Part shown: in pieces, positions 8,826-16,964 of the stretch | How the letters are laid out: every line of letters starts with the position of its first letter | Numbering within the stretch: position 1 is the stretch's first letter | Assembly: GCF_963665995.1 (NCBI RefSeq) | Contig: NZ_OY762512.1 | Span: 310,001 to 374,000, forward strand | Length of the DNA stretch: 64,000 nt | Reading direction: 5' to 3' | Origin: Pleurocapsa sp. FMAR1 | GTDB taxonomy: Bacteria > Cyanobacteriota > Cyanobacteriia > Cyanobacteriales > Xenococcaceae | The notes under the pieces: model-generated | The model's database searches: none | What the model was told of the DNA's origin: nothing | The model's input: only the letters and a program-made list of their open reading frames with translations | Program-made: the position numbers and the translations under genes

Positions 8826-10139
8826 TTAATTATTGCTTATTACCTCTTTGCTAAACTGTTGTTCATAAAGAGTAAGTAAAATATTATAACTCTCAAAATC
8901 GGCATAGGAATCAATATACTTTTTTTCTAAGTCTGATAAAGTTCTTTCCTTCTTTTTCAACTTTAAAGCAGCTTGATTAATTTCATTTATACCTCTCTTT
9001 ATATTTTGATTTTCTGAGTCAATTTTTAAATAATTAAATAGATGAATCATTTTTGTCTGTCGGCTAAAAAAATCTTCGTATTTAACTAAATAAACTTCAT
9101 AAAAATGTCTTAATTGCTTAATTTCTTGTAGCCCCTCATTCCAATCCTCAACAGCTTTGGAAAAATCTCTATTCTTCGACCAACTCGTATCTTTTCCTAA
9201 AGAGGCATTATTAGCCCTGGTATTATAAGAGCAGGCAATATCATAAATATTCCGAAAAATATAGACTATTTTAGCTTGAGGCAAATTCAACCAAGTATTT
9301 TTCCATGATTGAATAAATCTAGGTCTTTTATCGCCGATATATCTCGCTTTCGCAAATTTATCTTTAATCTCTTCATAAAAATGAGGACGGACTAAATAAT
9401 TTTCACTTTCAGAATCAAAAAAAGCTTCTTGCTCAAAAGAGGATGCCAGAATATTATCTTCTGTGGAGTATCTTTCTATGCCCAAGCATATTTCTGGACT
9501 AGAATTTAAAACTTGTCCTAAGGCAGTAGTTCCAGATCTAGCATTACCGATCGCAAATAAATAATTTTTCTGTTGTAAAATGCGATTAGCCATAAGCTTA
9601 CGGCTATGATAAATCGATTTGATTTTGTTACCTAATACGCTGTTTCTCTGATGATTGATTTCTTGATAACTATAGCTTAATTTTATTATGCATAATTCAA
9701 TTTTTTTATAGATAAATTTTTGATTATTGCTTAACCAGACTATTAGTTCAAAACTCTGTTTTTCTTGACTAGAAAAATTTAATGCACATCTCCACCGAGA
9801 ATTTGAACTGTGTTTAATATTTGGCAGTCTTGCCTTTAAAGCAGGAGAGGCACAGCCGATTTCCCCTAAAATACAGCAATTATCTCCAACAAGATAAATC
9901 TCTTTGACGTGGTTTTCTTTACCGAGAGCAAGTCCGCTCAGAACAATTGATGGCTTATGATTAAAAAACAACTGATGGTAGTCTAAGCAAAGCTGATTAT
10001 TTTGATGAGAATCCAAAGACAGTTCGTGAAAATATGGTTGCCAATCTTTTTTTTCTGGCGAATACAATTTTATTTGATAACATATCTTCAGTCTATCAAT
10101 ATCTTTTAAAATTTCTTCTTGCTCATTACCGATTTCCAT
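8826..10139 (-). CDS. Sulfotransferase with N-terminal extension, in the arsenosugar cluster
   Basis: 437 residues. The sulfotransferase domain starts near 190: the 5'-phosphosulfate loop AIGNARSGTTALGQVL (196-211) and the 3'-phosphate segment IVYIFRNIYDIACSY (291-305) indicate binding of PAPS. The first 160 or so residues form a separate, probably beta-rich domain that I do not recognise. The gene lies between arsS and arsM on the same strand, with spacers of 226 and 156 bp. Sulfate-ester arsenosugars exist in nature, so this enzyme could make one; no sequence feature shows the substrate. The gene is more AT-rich than arsM, so later arrival is possible. Confidence 0.8.
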   Translation of the reverse strand: MEIGNEQEEILKDIDRLKICYQIKLYSPEKKDWQPYFHELSLDSHQNNQLCLDYHQLFFNHKPSIVLSGLALGKENHVKEIYLVGDNCCILGEIGCASPALKARLPNIKHSSNSRWRCALNFSSQEKQSFELIVWLSNNQKFIYKKIELCIIKLSYSYQEINHQRNSVLGNKIKSIYHSRKLMANRILQQKNYLFAIGNARSGTTALGQVLNSSPEICLGIERYSTEDNILASSFEQEAFFDSESENYLVRPHFYEEIKDKFAKARYIGDKRPRFIQSWKNTWLNLPQAKIVYIFRNIYDIACSYNTRANNASLGKDTSWSKNRDFSKAVEDWNEGLQEIKQLRHFYEVYLVKYEDFFSRQTKMIHLFNYLKIDSENQNIKRGINEINQAALKLKKKERTLSDLEKKYIDSYADFESYNILLTLYEQQFSKEVISNN

Positions 10140-10295
10140 GATTTAAAAGTCAAAATAAAAGCGATTTAACCATAAATTAGCAAATTTATCTCACAAATAT
10201 TGCTTGATAAATGATTACTAATTACTAACTACTAATCGAAGAGGGTAAAGGAAATAATTTGCTACCTGCATAGTTCCTTATCCCTTATCCTCTAA

Positions 10296-11501
10296 CTAAC
10301 AGCATTCCCCAGGAGAACAACAGTCATCATTGCTGGTATTTGTTAGGTTATATTCTGAACCTTTGGTTTCTCTAGCGTGACGAATTGCTTTAGTTTTGCA
10401 GTTAAAATCTTGCGCGTCTTCTAAAGGAATATTATTATAGGGTGCAATACCGATAACATCATCTGCATAAGGACTACAGCAGCTAGTCATAATCTTATAG
10501 GTCTTATCGCAGACAGCCATTCTTTCTCCACGACAGAAAACATGACCATCATCATCTATAACCTGTTTCCAAGGGCCTTTGTAAACTATTGACTGCTTTC
10601 TTTCTAAGCAAACCCCTTCTTTGCCTTTATATGCCCGAACAGTCATAGAACGAAATTCTACGCCGTCGATAACCTGCCAGGGGCTTTCTTCACGCTTGAG
10701 GATTTCTACACCATAGAAACCTGCATCTTCAAACATCTTAAGAAAATTATCTTCTCTAAATGCCCCTGCAATGCAGCCACTCCAAAGTTCAGGATCGTTA
10801 AGAATCGTAGCAGTAGGATCTTCATCACAGACAATATCCGAAATTACTGCCCGTCCACCACGCTTGAGGACACGAAAGATTTCGCCAAATAGCTGTTCTT
10901 TATCTTGTGGACGAACAAGATTTAAGACACAGTTAGAAATTACCACGTCTACACTATTATCAGGGATAAGTGGCTCTTGTTGTCTTAGGCGATCGCATTC
11001 TGCTTCATATTCGGCAATCTTGGCTACTGAGGTAACAGGATTAGCCTGTAACCATGTTTGTAACTTATCCAAAGGCAATTTTAGATCTTGAATTTTACCT
11101 TTAACAAATTCAGTGTTGTGATAGCCTAACTTATCTGCCATCTCGCCCTGATATTTCCGCGCCAGATCGAGCATGACATCGTTAAAGTCTACGCCAATAA
11201 TTTTGCCAGACTCTGCGACTTTTTGCGCCAAAATATAGCAATTTTTACCCGCACCCGAACCTAAATCAACTACAGTTTCTCCCTCATTGACGTAGCGAGT
11301 AGGATCGCCACAGCCATAATCTTTGGCAATAATTTCTTCGGGCAAGATTTCGGTATAGTTGCCCTCATACTCTGTGGGACAACATAAACTAGGCTGCTGT
11401 TGTCTTGCACCCTCTTGATATCTTTCTAGTACGGTAGATTCAATATCATAATCTAGGGTCGTTGATGGGGTTGGCTGTTGGTCAGTTGCAATCTCAGTCA
11501 C
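10296..11501 (-). CDS. arsM: Arsenite methyltransferase ArsM, arsenosugar type
   Basis: 401 residues. SAM-binding motif VVDLGSGAGKNCYIL lies at 77-91 with the acidic strand end IIGVDFND after it. Cysteines for arsenite binding are present: C40-C41, C64, the CCSPY segment and the terminal CCSPGECC. The long C-terminal part after the Rossmann domain is typical of the arsenosugar-cluster form. It methylates arsenite stepwise to dimethylarsenic, the substrate for ArsS. The terminal Cys cluster is a further likely metalloid-binding site. Confidence 0.92.
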   Translation of the reverse strand: MTEIATDQQPTPSTTLDYDIESTVLERYQEGARQQQPSLCCPTEYEGNYTEILPEEIIAKDYGCGDPTRYVNEGETVVDLGSGAGKNCYILAQKVAESGKIIGVDFNDVMLDLARKYQGEMADKLGYHNTEFVKGKIQDLKLPLDKLQTWLQANPVTSVAKIAEYEAECDRLRQQEPLIPDNSVDVVISNCVLNLVRPQDKEQLFGEIFRVLKRGGRAVISDIVCDEDPTATILNDPELWSGCIAGAFREDNFLKMFEDAGFYGVEILKREESPWQVIDGVEFRSMTVRAYKGKEGVCLERKQSIVYKGPWKQVIDDDGHVFCRGERMAVCDKTYKIMTSCCSPYADDVIGIAPYNNIPLEDAQDFNCKTKAIRHARETKGSEYNLTNTSNDDCCSPGECC

Positions 11502-11732
11502 AGATAGCTAATCCTTTTACTTAACTTTGGCTATATACAGGTTAATCATAGGGAGTATAGATTCAATCCTTCTTAGTAGATAAATTACTCCCTGATAATT
11601 TAATTTTTTAGGTTCTATTATTTAAGTTAACTAAGATTAAAGCTTCCTGAGAATATGCTTTGGTAAATCTAAACCTTTTTTCGTAATTTTGCCATCTTTA
11701 ATTTGAAATTCTCTACCAAAGAATAATTGATG
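11502..11732. other. Intergenic spacer with in-frame tail after the glycosyltransferase stop
   Basis: 231 bp between arsM and the TIGR04282 gene. The TAG stop of the glycosyltransferase is followed in the same frame by 31 open codons to a TAA at 11637-11639. Apart from that tail I see no gene; there is no clear ArsR-type operator. Confidence 0.35.
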
Positions 11733-12341
11733 CTAAATATATTTTTGCCATATAGCTAAATCTTCAGGGCGATCCACATCTGATAAAGTTTTAAGATAAT
11801 GGATGTTTAAATCTAATTGAGTAGCGATCGCTTTTGTTTGATTGAGGACTCGATCTGTTCCCCAATTTATATCTGCAAACAGTTCGGGTATAGTACAGTT
11901 TAAGCCAATTAAATAATATCCGCCATCGGTAGCCGAGCCTATTACTAAATCTCGATCTGACAATGAATTAAAAGCTGCTTCTAATATTGCTCGATCAATA
12001 TCAGGACAGTCAGTACCAATAGTTACTACTCTTTTGCTTCCTAAACTAAAAGCTCGCTCAAACGCCGATCGCATTTTATAACCCAAATCTCCTATAACCT
12101 GGGGAATATATTCAAGATCTTTTCCTAACCATTCTGCCATTAGTTGTTTATTCCCGCCTGCAAAATGTAGTTCTATGGTAATGTCACGGTAAGACTTGAG
12201 ATTTCTTGCAGTGTTGAGAGTATGTTCGCTCATCTGTCGCTGTAATTCTGCTGCACCTTTTGCATCCAAAGCTGGAATCATACGAGTTTTTGTTTTTCCC
12301 GCTTCAGGATAACGACTGAAGATAATTAAAGTTTCCCTCAT
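11733..12341 (-). CDS. TIGR04282-family arsenosugar biosynthesis glycosyltransferase
   Basis: 202 residues. The N-terminus IIFSRYPEAGKTKTRMIP (6-23) is the nucleotide-sugar binding start of this GT-A-like family, followed by VVTIGTDCPDID and a GSATDGGYYLIGL segment. The family (DUF2064) was named for its repeated association with ArsM and ArsS. It is likely to take part in the sugar or glycerol attachment steps of arsenosugar synthesis, but its exact reaction is not established to my knowledge. It is the first gene of the minus-strand block. Confidence 0.88.
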   Translation of the reverse strand: MRETLIIFSRYPEAGKTKTRMIPALDAKGAAELQRQMSEHTLNTARNLKSYRDITIELHFAGGNKQLMAEWLGKDLEYIPQVIGDLGYKMRSAFERAFSLGSKRVVTIGTDCPDIDRAILEAAFNSLSDRDLVIGSATDGGYYLIGLNCTIPELFADINWGTDRVLNQTKAIATQLDLNIHYLKTLSDVDRPEDLAIWQKYI

Positions 12342-12374
12342 GAAATAAGCGGTAAAAGGCAGTTGTATAAAAGT

Positions 12375-12407
12375 CAGTTAGGGGCGAACGGCCGTTCGCC
12401 CGTACAG
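12375..12407. repeat. Dispersed palindromic repeat, copy 1
   Basis: The core GGGCGAACGGCCGTTCGCCC is a perfect 20-bp palindrome, preceded by CAGTTAG and followed by GTACAG. A related copy lies in opposite orientation at 22135-22165, upstream of cobO. It looks like a dispersed repeat. Confidence 0.6.
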
Positions 12408-12498
12408 AGGTCAGCAAGGTGTAACCACCGCAGCTAGTCAAAGATCTTATTGAGCTTCGTTTGACTACAGTTTCATATATTTAGATCGACAACATCAC

Positions 12499-12987
12499 TT
12501 ATGATTTATCTTTCCATTGACTATAAGGATATTTAGCCAAGCTGGAATTAAAATATTTTTTATCGTTGACCTCTTTATCGATCCAATGAGGTAAATCTAT
12601 TTGCTGGTCTTCGCTTTCTAATTCTACTTCAGCGATAATTAACCCCGCATTATCTCCTAAAAATTCATCTATTTCCCAAGTAAAATCATTCTGATTAACT
12701 TTATATCTAATCTTTTCGATCAAGGGTTTAAGACACAAGGTACTTAGCATCTCCTCAGCATCCTCTAGCGGGATCGGATACTCAAATTCTGAGCGAGTAT
12801 AGCCTGTCGTTTCACCTTTGATCGTTATATAGCCTTGCTTATCAATAGTTCTCAGTCTAACTGTCGTCGTGTTACCTGTAGGGATGTAACCCTGACAATA
12901 TTTTGTTCCTGTAACTGATGAATATTGCTTATAAGACTGCCATTCGTCTTTTTTGATTAGATACTTTCTTTCGATTTCTTTGCCCAT
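12499..12987 (-). CDS. CYTH-domain protein (triphosphate tunnel metalloenzyme)
   Basis: 162 residues. The CYTH signature ExExK is present at the N-terminus (EIERKYL, residues 4-10). Alternating charged strands follow, with VRLRTIDKQGYITIKG and later WEIDEF and IAEVELESED, which supply the Arg, Lys and acidic side chains of the tunnel. Members hydrolyse inorganic triphosphate or organic triphosphates with a divalent metal; bacterial stand-alone forms are often tripolyphosphatases. A terminator-like hairpin lies upstream at 13021-13052, isolating it from the small genes beyond. Confidence 0.88.
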   Translation of the reverse strand: MGKEIERKYLIKKDEWQSYKQYSSVTGTKYCQGYIPTGNTTTVRLRTIDKQGYITIKGETTGYTRSEFEYPIPLEDAEEMLSTLCLKPLIEKIRYKVNQNDFTWEIDEFLGDNAGLIIAEVELESEDQQIDLPHWIDKEVNDKKYFNSSLAKYPYSQWKDKS

Positions 12988-13020
12988 TTTTCTAGGGTAA
13001 AGTACAAATATTAGCTTACT

Positions 13021-13052
13021 AAAAAACGATCGCAGTTGAAGAAATGCGATCG
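13021..13052 (-). terminator. Rho-independent terminator built from two HIP1 cores
   Basis: On the minus strand the sequence reads CGATCGCA, a 10-nt loop, TGCGATCG, then six T residues. The perfect 8-bp stem followed by a T-run is a good intrinsic terminator. It lies just downstream of the small membrane protein gene ending at 13099 and so should end that transcript. Both arms are HIP1-type sequence. Confidence 0.65.
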
Positions 13053-13098
13053 CTCTAAGCTTTTAGTAGTCACTAATTTTAATAGCTGGAACGATAAA

Positions 13099-13305
13099 TT
13101 ATCTACTTCCAAACTCACTCCATAGTTGAGCTTGATGAGGAATTACAAGATCGGAGTTTGCAGGTGCTACATTTTGAGCCTGAGGTTGATTTAAATAAGC
13201 ACGAGTAGCAGTGTATCCTACTACAAACATAGAAAAAGCTGCTAGAGAAAACCCTAAAGCTTTGTCTAAAGTAGAAGTATTATTGTTAGATGTTTGTAAA
13301 TGCAT
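13099..13305 (-). CDS. Small single-span membrane protein, unknown
   Basis: 68 residues. One hydrophobic segment near 17-36 (ALGFSLAAFSMFVVGYTATR), followed by a Gln/Pro/Ala-rich tail. I do not recognise the family. It is followed by a convincing terminator, which supports a real transcript. A second small membrane gene lies 87 bp upstream on the same strand. Confidence 0.55.
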   Translation of the reverse strand: MHLQTSNNNTSTLDKALGFSLAAFSMFVVGYTATRAYLNQPQAQNVAPANSDLVIPHQAQLWSEFGSR

Positions 13306-13392
13306 TTATCGAAGCCTCAAAAGTTTTATTTTTCTGTATTAATTATCTCAGAAAAATGTAACAATGGCTACTTTTTACAAAAATTAATTTAA

Positions 13393-13617
13393 TTAAAAGA
13401 TTGTTGATTGTTGCCCTGTTACTGACTCAATAAGTTGATCTGATAAAGAGAAAGGCAGGTTTTGGTTGTGAGAAGTAATACCATGTCCGATGCCTGCGAC
13501 TAATCCTAAAATTGAGGGAAGTATATATGCTGCTAAGTTTCTCATTACTACTTTTCTTTTTTTCTTTTCTGGCTTTAATCCCAGAGTGCCATCGCTTTGG
13601 GCTAAATTTTGTAGCAA
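13393..13617 (-). CDS. Small membrane protein, unknown
   Basis: 74 residues. A basic stretch (PEKKKRKVVMRN, near 16-27) precedes one hydrophobic segment (AAYILPSILGLVAGIGHGIT) and a polar tail. A shorter version starting at the internal Met near 25 is possible. Not recognised. It lies on the same strand as the 68-residue gene and may share its terminator. Confidence 0.5.
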   Translation of the reverse strand: MLQNLAQSDGTLGLKPEKKKRKVVMRNLAAYILPSILGLVAGIGHGITSHNQNLPFSLSDQLIESVTGQQSTIF

Positions 13618-13716
13618 AACTTACTAAAGCTAGACAATATTAAAGCAAATATGCTTTTTATACATCGTCACAATTCAAGTATTGCAATATAACCAAAAAT
13701 TTGGCTGAAATTCAAG

Positions 13717-14727
13717 CTATCTAACTTGAGTAATTGACCAAGGAAGCTCTTGATTAGCAAACATGGGTACAACCTCGCCATACATAGCAGGAACTTTATA
13801 GGCTACAGGTTCTAAAGTGACAGACTTTTGGGGTGGGGTAATGTTGTAGATACGTTGAGCATTATCAGATACAAAACCCTGTAGATTTGCGATCGCATTA
13901 TGCTGTTCAAACAATTCTACCAAAGCCTGTAGTGCGATCGGTGCCGTAAAAATCCCTGCTGCACAGCCACAAGCTTCTTTTTTATCAATAGGGTGGGGTG
14001 CGGAGTCACTACCAAACATTAGTTTAGGATGGGCATTGATAGCTGCATTGACTAAAGCTTCTCTGTCTTCAGGACGTTTGGCGATGGGTTTACAGAACAA
14101 ATGAGGTCTAAGTAGTCCCCCTGCTAGGTCATCTAAAGTAATAATTAAATGGTGCAGGGTTACAGTTGCATAAAGATGCTCGTAATTATTTAGCAAAGAT
14201 ACGGCATCGGCAGTGGTGATATGCTCCATAATAATTTTAAGCTGAGGAAATTTTTGTGCCAGATGTTCAAAAATAGGCAAAAACAGTTTTTCTCTGTCCA
14301 TCACAAAACCATGAGTTTCCCCGTGTATCATTAAGGGTATTTCCAACTCTTCTAAATGCTTGATTGTAGCTTCGGCTTTACTCAAGGCTGCTACTCCATC
14401 TTCGCTATTGGTAGTAACTCCCGCAGGATAAAGCTTAACTCCGAGAATATACGGCTTAAGTTGCTCAAGCTCTTGATAGCTGTATTCCTTAAAGAACAGC
14501 GTCATGTAGGGTTCAAATACGTCTTTGCCAATAATTGATTTAATTTCCTTTATATATCCTTGCAACCGCTCTAAATTATTTACCACAGGAACAAGATTAG
14601 GCATTACTACCCCGCCTGCAAACGAGTATGAACTAAGAGGAATAACTGTTTGTGCCATTACTCCCTCACGAAAATGAAGGTGCATATCTAAAGGCGAATT
14701 AAGGACTACTTGTTTTGTTTGATTCAT
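13717..14727 (-). CDS. pyrC: Dihydroorotase
   Basis: 336 residues, the usual length for the PyrC (class II) type. Metal ligands are visible: DMHLHFREG at 14-22, the carboxylated-Lys region GVKLYPAG near 95-102, IMEHITTAD, the LHHLIIT segment, and FGSDSAPHP near 238-246. It closes N-carbamoyl-aspartate to dihydroorotate in pyrimidine synthesis. It is divergent from pyrR with 85 bp between the start codons, so expression of the pair may be linked. Confidence 0.95.
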   Translation of the reverse strand: MNQTKQVVLNSPLDMHLHFREGVMAQTVIPLSSYSFAGGVVMPNLVPVVNNLERLQGYIKEIKSIIGKDVFEPYMTLFFKEYSYQELEQLKPYILGVKLYPAGVTTNSEDGVAALSKAEATIKHLEELEIPLMIHGETHGFVMDREKLFLPIFEHLAQKFPQLKIIMEHITTADAVSLLNNYEHLYATVTLHHLIITLDDLAGGLLRPHLFCKPIAKRPEDREALVNAAINAHPKLMFGSDSAPHPIDKKEACGCAAGIFTAPIALQALVELFEQHNAIANLQGFVSDNAQRIYNITPPQKSVTLEPVAYKVPAMYGEVVPMFANQELPWSITQVR

Positions 14728-14754
14728 TGGGAGTTCTACAATTAGCCAACAGGT

Positions 14755-14766
14755 GAGCTATATAAT
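14755..14766 (+). promoter_or_regulatory. Possible -10 element for pyrR
   Basis: A TATAAT hexamer at 14761-14766 lies 46 bp upstream of the pyrR ATG. No good -35 hexamer is seen at the usual distance, so this is a weak call. PyrR in many bacteria binds leader RNA, but no attenuator hairpin is evident in this short leader. Confidence 0.3.
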
Positions 14767-14812
14767 TAATCCATAAATACCATAGCAAGTGTTCGCTGTT
14801 CACTCTTGATAA

Positions 14813-15349
14813 ATGTCAGCCCAAGTAATCACAATTTTATCTGCTGAAGAAATTCGCCGTACTCTAAATCGCTTGGCTTCGCAAATTATTGAAGAATCAG
14901 GGGATTTATCTAACGTAGTTTTATTAGGTATTCATACCAAAGGAGTGCCTTTAGCTCACTTATTAGCCAATCAGATTGAGATTTTAGAAAACACTTCCGT
15001 TGCTGTTGGTGCGATCGATGTTACCTTCTATCGTGATGATCTAGATAAGATTCGGACTCGTATTCCCGCTCAAACAAAAATCCCTCTTGACTTAACGAAT
15101 AAAACTGTGGTGTTGATCGATGATGTAATTTATAAAGGTCGTACTATTCGTGCTGCATTGAATGCCGTTACTGAATATGGTAGACCTCAAGTAATTAGAT
15201 TAGCGGTGTTGGTAGATCGAGGACATCGGGAATTACCCATCCATCCAGACTTTGTAGGCAAAATGCTGCCTACCGCCTCAGAAGAAAAAGTCAAGGTTTA
15301 TGTCAATGAAATTGATGGCAGAGATGCAGTGGAATTAATTAAAGATTAG
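14813..15349 (+). CDS. pyrR: Bifunctional pyr regulator / uracil phosphoribosyltransferase PyrR
   Basis: 178 residues, the normal PyrR size. The PRPP-binding motif is [18 protein letters not shown] in the middle, and the N-terminal [10 protein letters not shown] segment matches the family (usual GIRTRG). PyrR has UPRTase activity and, in Firmicutes, controls pyr mRNA attenuation. In cyanobacteria the regulatory role is less clear. It is divergent from pyrC; radC follows 76 bp downstream on the same strand. Confidence 0.93.
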   Translation: MSAQVITILSAEEIRRTLNRLASQIIEESGDLSNVVLLGIHTKGVPLAHLLANQIEILENTSVAVGAIDVTFYRDDLDKIRTRIPAQTKIPLDLTNKTVVLIDDVIYKGRTIRAALNAVTEYGRPQVIRLAVLVDRGHRELPIHPDFVGKMLPTASEEKVKVYVNEIDGRDAVELIKD

Positions 15350-15425
15350 ATGAGGAAGATTGAAGACTAGTATTTTGTAAGCTATAGTTATGCTACAAAA
15401 ATATTAGCCGATTTAAAAATTTGTC

Positions 15426-16157
15426 ATGACCTATAGCCTTAGAATTGCTGACTTACCTATTAGTGAGCGTCCCCGTGAAAGGTTAATGGCTGTAGGCGCA
15501 AAAAATCTAACTGAAGCAGAACTTTTGGCTATTTTGATTAGTACTGGACAGACAAAAGGTAATTTATCAGCAATTGGCTTAGGGCAACACATATTACAAG
15601 AATTAGGTAAATACCAGCGATCGCCTTTAGATATGCTGCGAGACGTTAATCCTCGCGAATTAATGAGTATTCCTGGCATTGGTCCGGCTAAAGCTGCTAC
15701 TATTGTTGCTGCGGTGGAGTTAGGCAAACGCACCTTTAAATTTCGACCAAATGAAAGAGTCGCCGTCGATAGTCCCGCTTCGGCTGCTGCGGTTTTAAGC
15801 CATGATTTAATGTGGCAAGATCAAGAGCGATTTGCCATAGTGATGCTGGACGTAAAAAATCGTTTACTAGCGACGAAAATCTTAACTATTGGCACAGCTA
15901 CAGAGACTTTGATTCATCCCCGTGAGGTTTTTCGAGAGACTATACGTCAGGGTGCAACTAAGCTGATTATTGCTCATAATCATCCATCAGGAAACTTAGA
16001 GCCTTCGAGTGAAGACATTTATTTGACTGAACAATTACTCCAAGGTTCGCAATGTTTGGATATCCCTTTGTTGGATCATTTGATCTTAGGTAATGGCGAT
16101 CATCAAAGTCTTAGGCAAAAAACAGACTTATGGCAACGCTATCCGCAATCAGAATGA
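15426..16157 (+). CDS. radC: DNA repair protein RadC (JAB/MPN domain)
   Basis: 243 residues. An N-terminal helix-hairpin-helix segment ([21 protein letters not shown]) precedes the JAB metal motif: [14 protein letters not shown] near 190-203, with an upstream Glu. This is the full chromosomal RadC form. Its biochemical role is still unsettled despite the repair name. It may share a transcript with pyrR. Confidence 0.93.
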   Translation: MTYSLRIADLPISERPRERLMAVGAKNLTEAELLAILISTGQTKGNLSAIGLGQHILQELGKYQRSPLDMLRDVNPRELMSIPGIGPAKAATIVAAVELGKRTFKFRPNERVAVDSPASAAAVLSHDLMWQDQERFAIVMLDVKNRLLATKILTIGTATETLIHPREVFRETIRQGATKLIIAHNHPSGNLEPSSEDIYLTEQLLQGSQCLDIPLLDHLILGNGDHQSLRQKTDLWQRYPQSE

Positions 16158-16331
16158 AGTTACAAAATGTTGAGGTGACGCACGGATATTCAAGACGGGA
16201 AGTAGGCGATTTTCTCTGCTATAAAATTTTGAATAGCTTTGATAAACCATTCAGTTAGCCATCCTAAAATTGAAATAAAGAGAATTAAGTGAGGGGTAAT
16301 TATTTCTTTCGTGCCAACTAAAAAAGGTTAT

Positions 16332-16448
16332 TCAACTGTTAACTGGAAGAGGGAATCCTGTCGCCAGCCAAGATTTGAGTATATAGCCAGAATAGCTAAT
16401 TAATCCACAGAATTTGACTGTAGAAAGTGTTTTAGTGATTCTGTTCAT
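16332..16448 (-). CDS. Candidate small protein with strong Shine-Dalgarno
   Basis: 38 residues from an ATG at 16448. The upstream sequence AGGAGG sits 7 nt before the ATG, an unusually good ribosome-binding site for this genome. The peptide is moderately hydrophobic in the middle (VKFCGLISYSGYILKSW). I do not recognise it and cannot exclude chance. Confidence 0.25.
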   Translation of the reverse strand: MNRITKTLSTVKFCGLISYSGYILKSWLATGFPLPVNS

Positions 16449-16664
16449 GAGCCTACCTCCTGCTTGCCATAACTTCGGAATTGAATTTGACCATATAATT
16501 TGTAGAAGTGAGAGTACAAAACAAATCATTAGGACAATACATTCAGTCTCATCACGGAGTCGAACCGCTGGGGCTTCCCCAAAACCTTTAATTTTATTTG
16601 TGATAATAGTATATCAAAAGAAAAATACATGACCCAATGATTTCTGTAATAATCTCAGATTGCA

Positions 16665-16687
16665 GCCAGCATCAAGACTATGCTGGC
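16665..16687. repeat. Perfect hairpin in spacer
   Basis: Eight-base stem GCCAGCAT / ATGCTGGC with a 7-nt loop. No T-run follows on either strand, so it is not a clear terminator. Confidence 0.4.
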
Positions 16688-16964
16688 ATGACTATGACGT
16701 AACCAGTGAGACGAAGCTTTTTTCTTTACTCCAGCCCATTTACAGGCTCGTTTAATCATCCGATGCGCTGAGTATTCTTAATATTGGCGATCGCAAAATT
16801 TATGCTTGTCTACAAAAGTGTATAATTCTATTTTTTTCTCCCAATTAGTTTATAGCAATGCCAAAATGGTTTGAGATGAAATAATCATAAATTCTTTAGT
16901 AATTGCTGATTATTGATAGCTAAAGAATTCTGATTTATGTTGGTGTGAGTGAGGATCGTTTGCA

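Larger units (their letters stand above)
16158..16964. other. 807-bp region without a confident gene
   Basis: Between radC and the porin gene. It holds one possible small minus-strand ORF with a strong ribosome-binding site (16332-16448), a perfect hairpin GCCAGCAT-loop-ATGCTGGC at 16665-16687 without a T-run, and a TTCGACTCC string at about 16554-16566 on the minus strand that does not fold into a tRNA. The rest is AT-rich and featureless to me. Confidence 0.5.

Noticed and set aside
12499-12987. CYTH protein as adenylate cyclase
   Set aside because: The family name includes cyclases, but the short stand-alone bacterial form is usually a triphosphatase; no basis for a cyclase call.
16550-16575. 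TTCGACTCC string on the minus strand, like a tRNA T-loop
   Set aside because: The T stem is only partly paired and no anticodon or D arm can be folded beside it.
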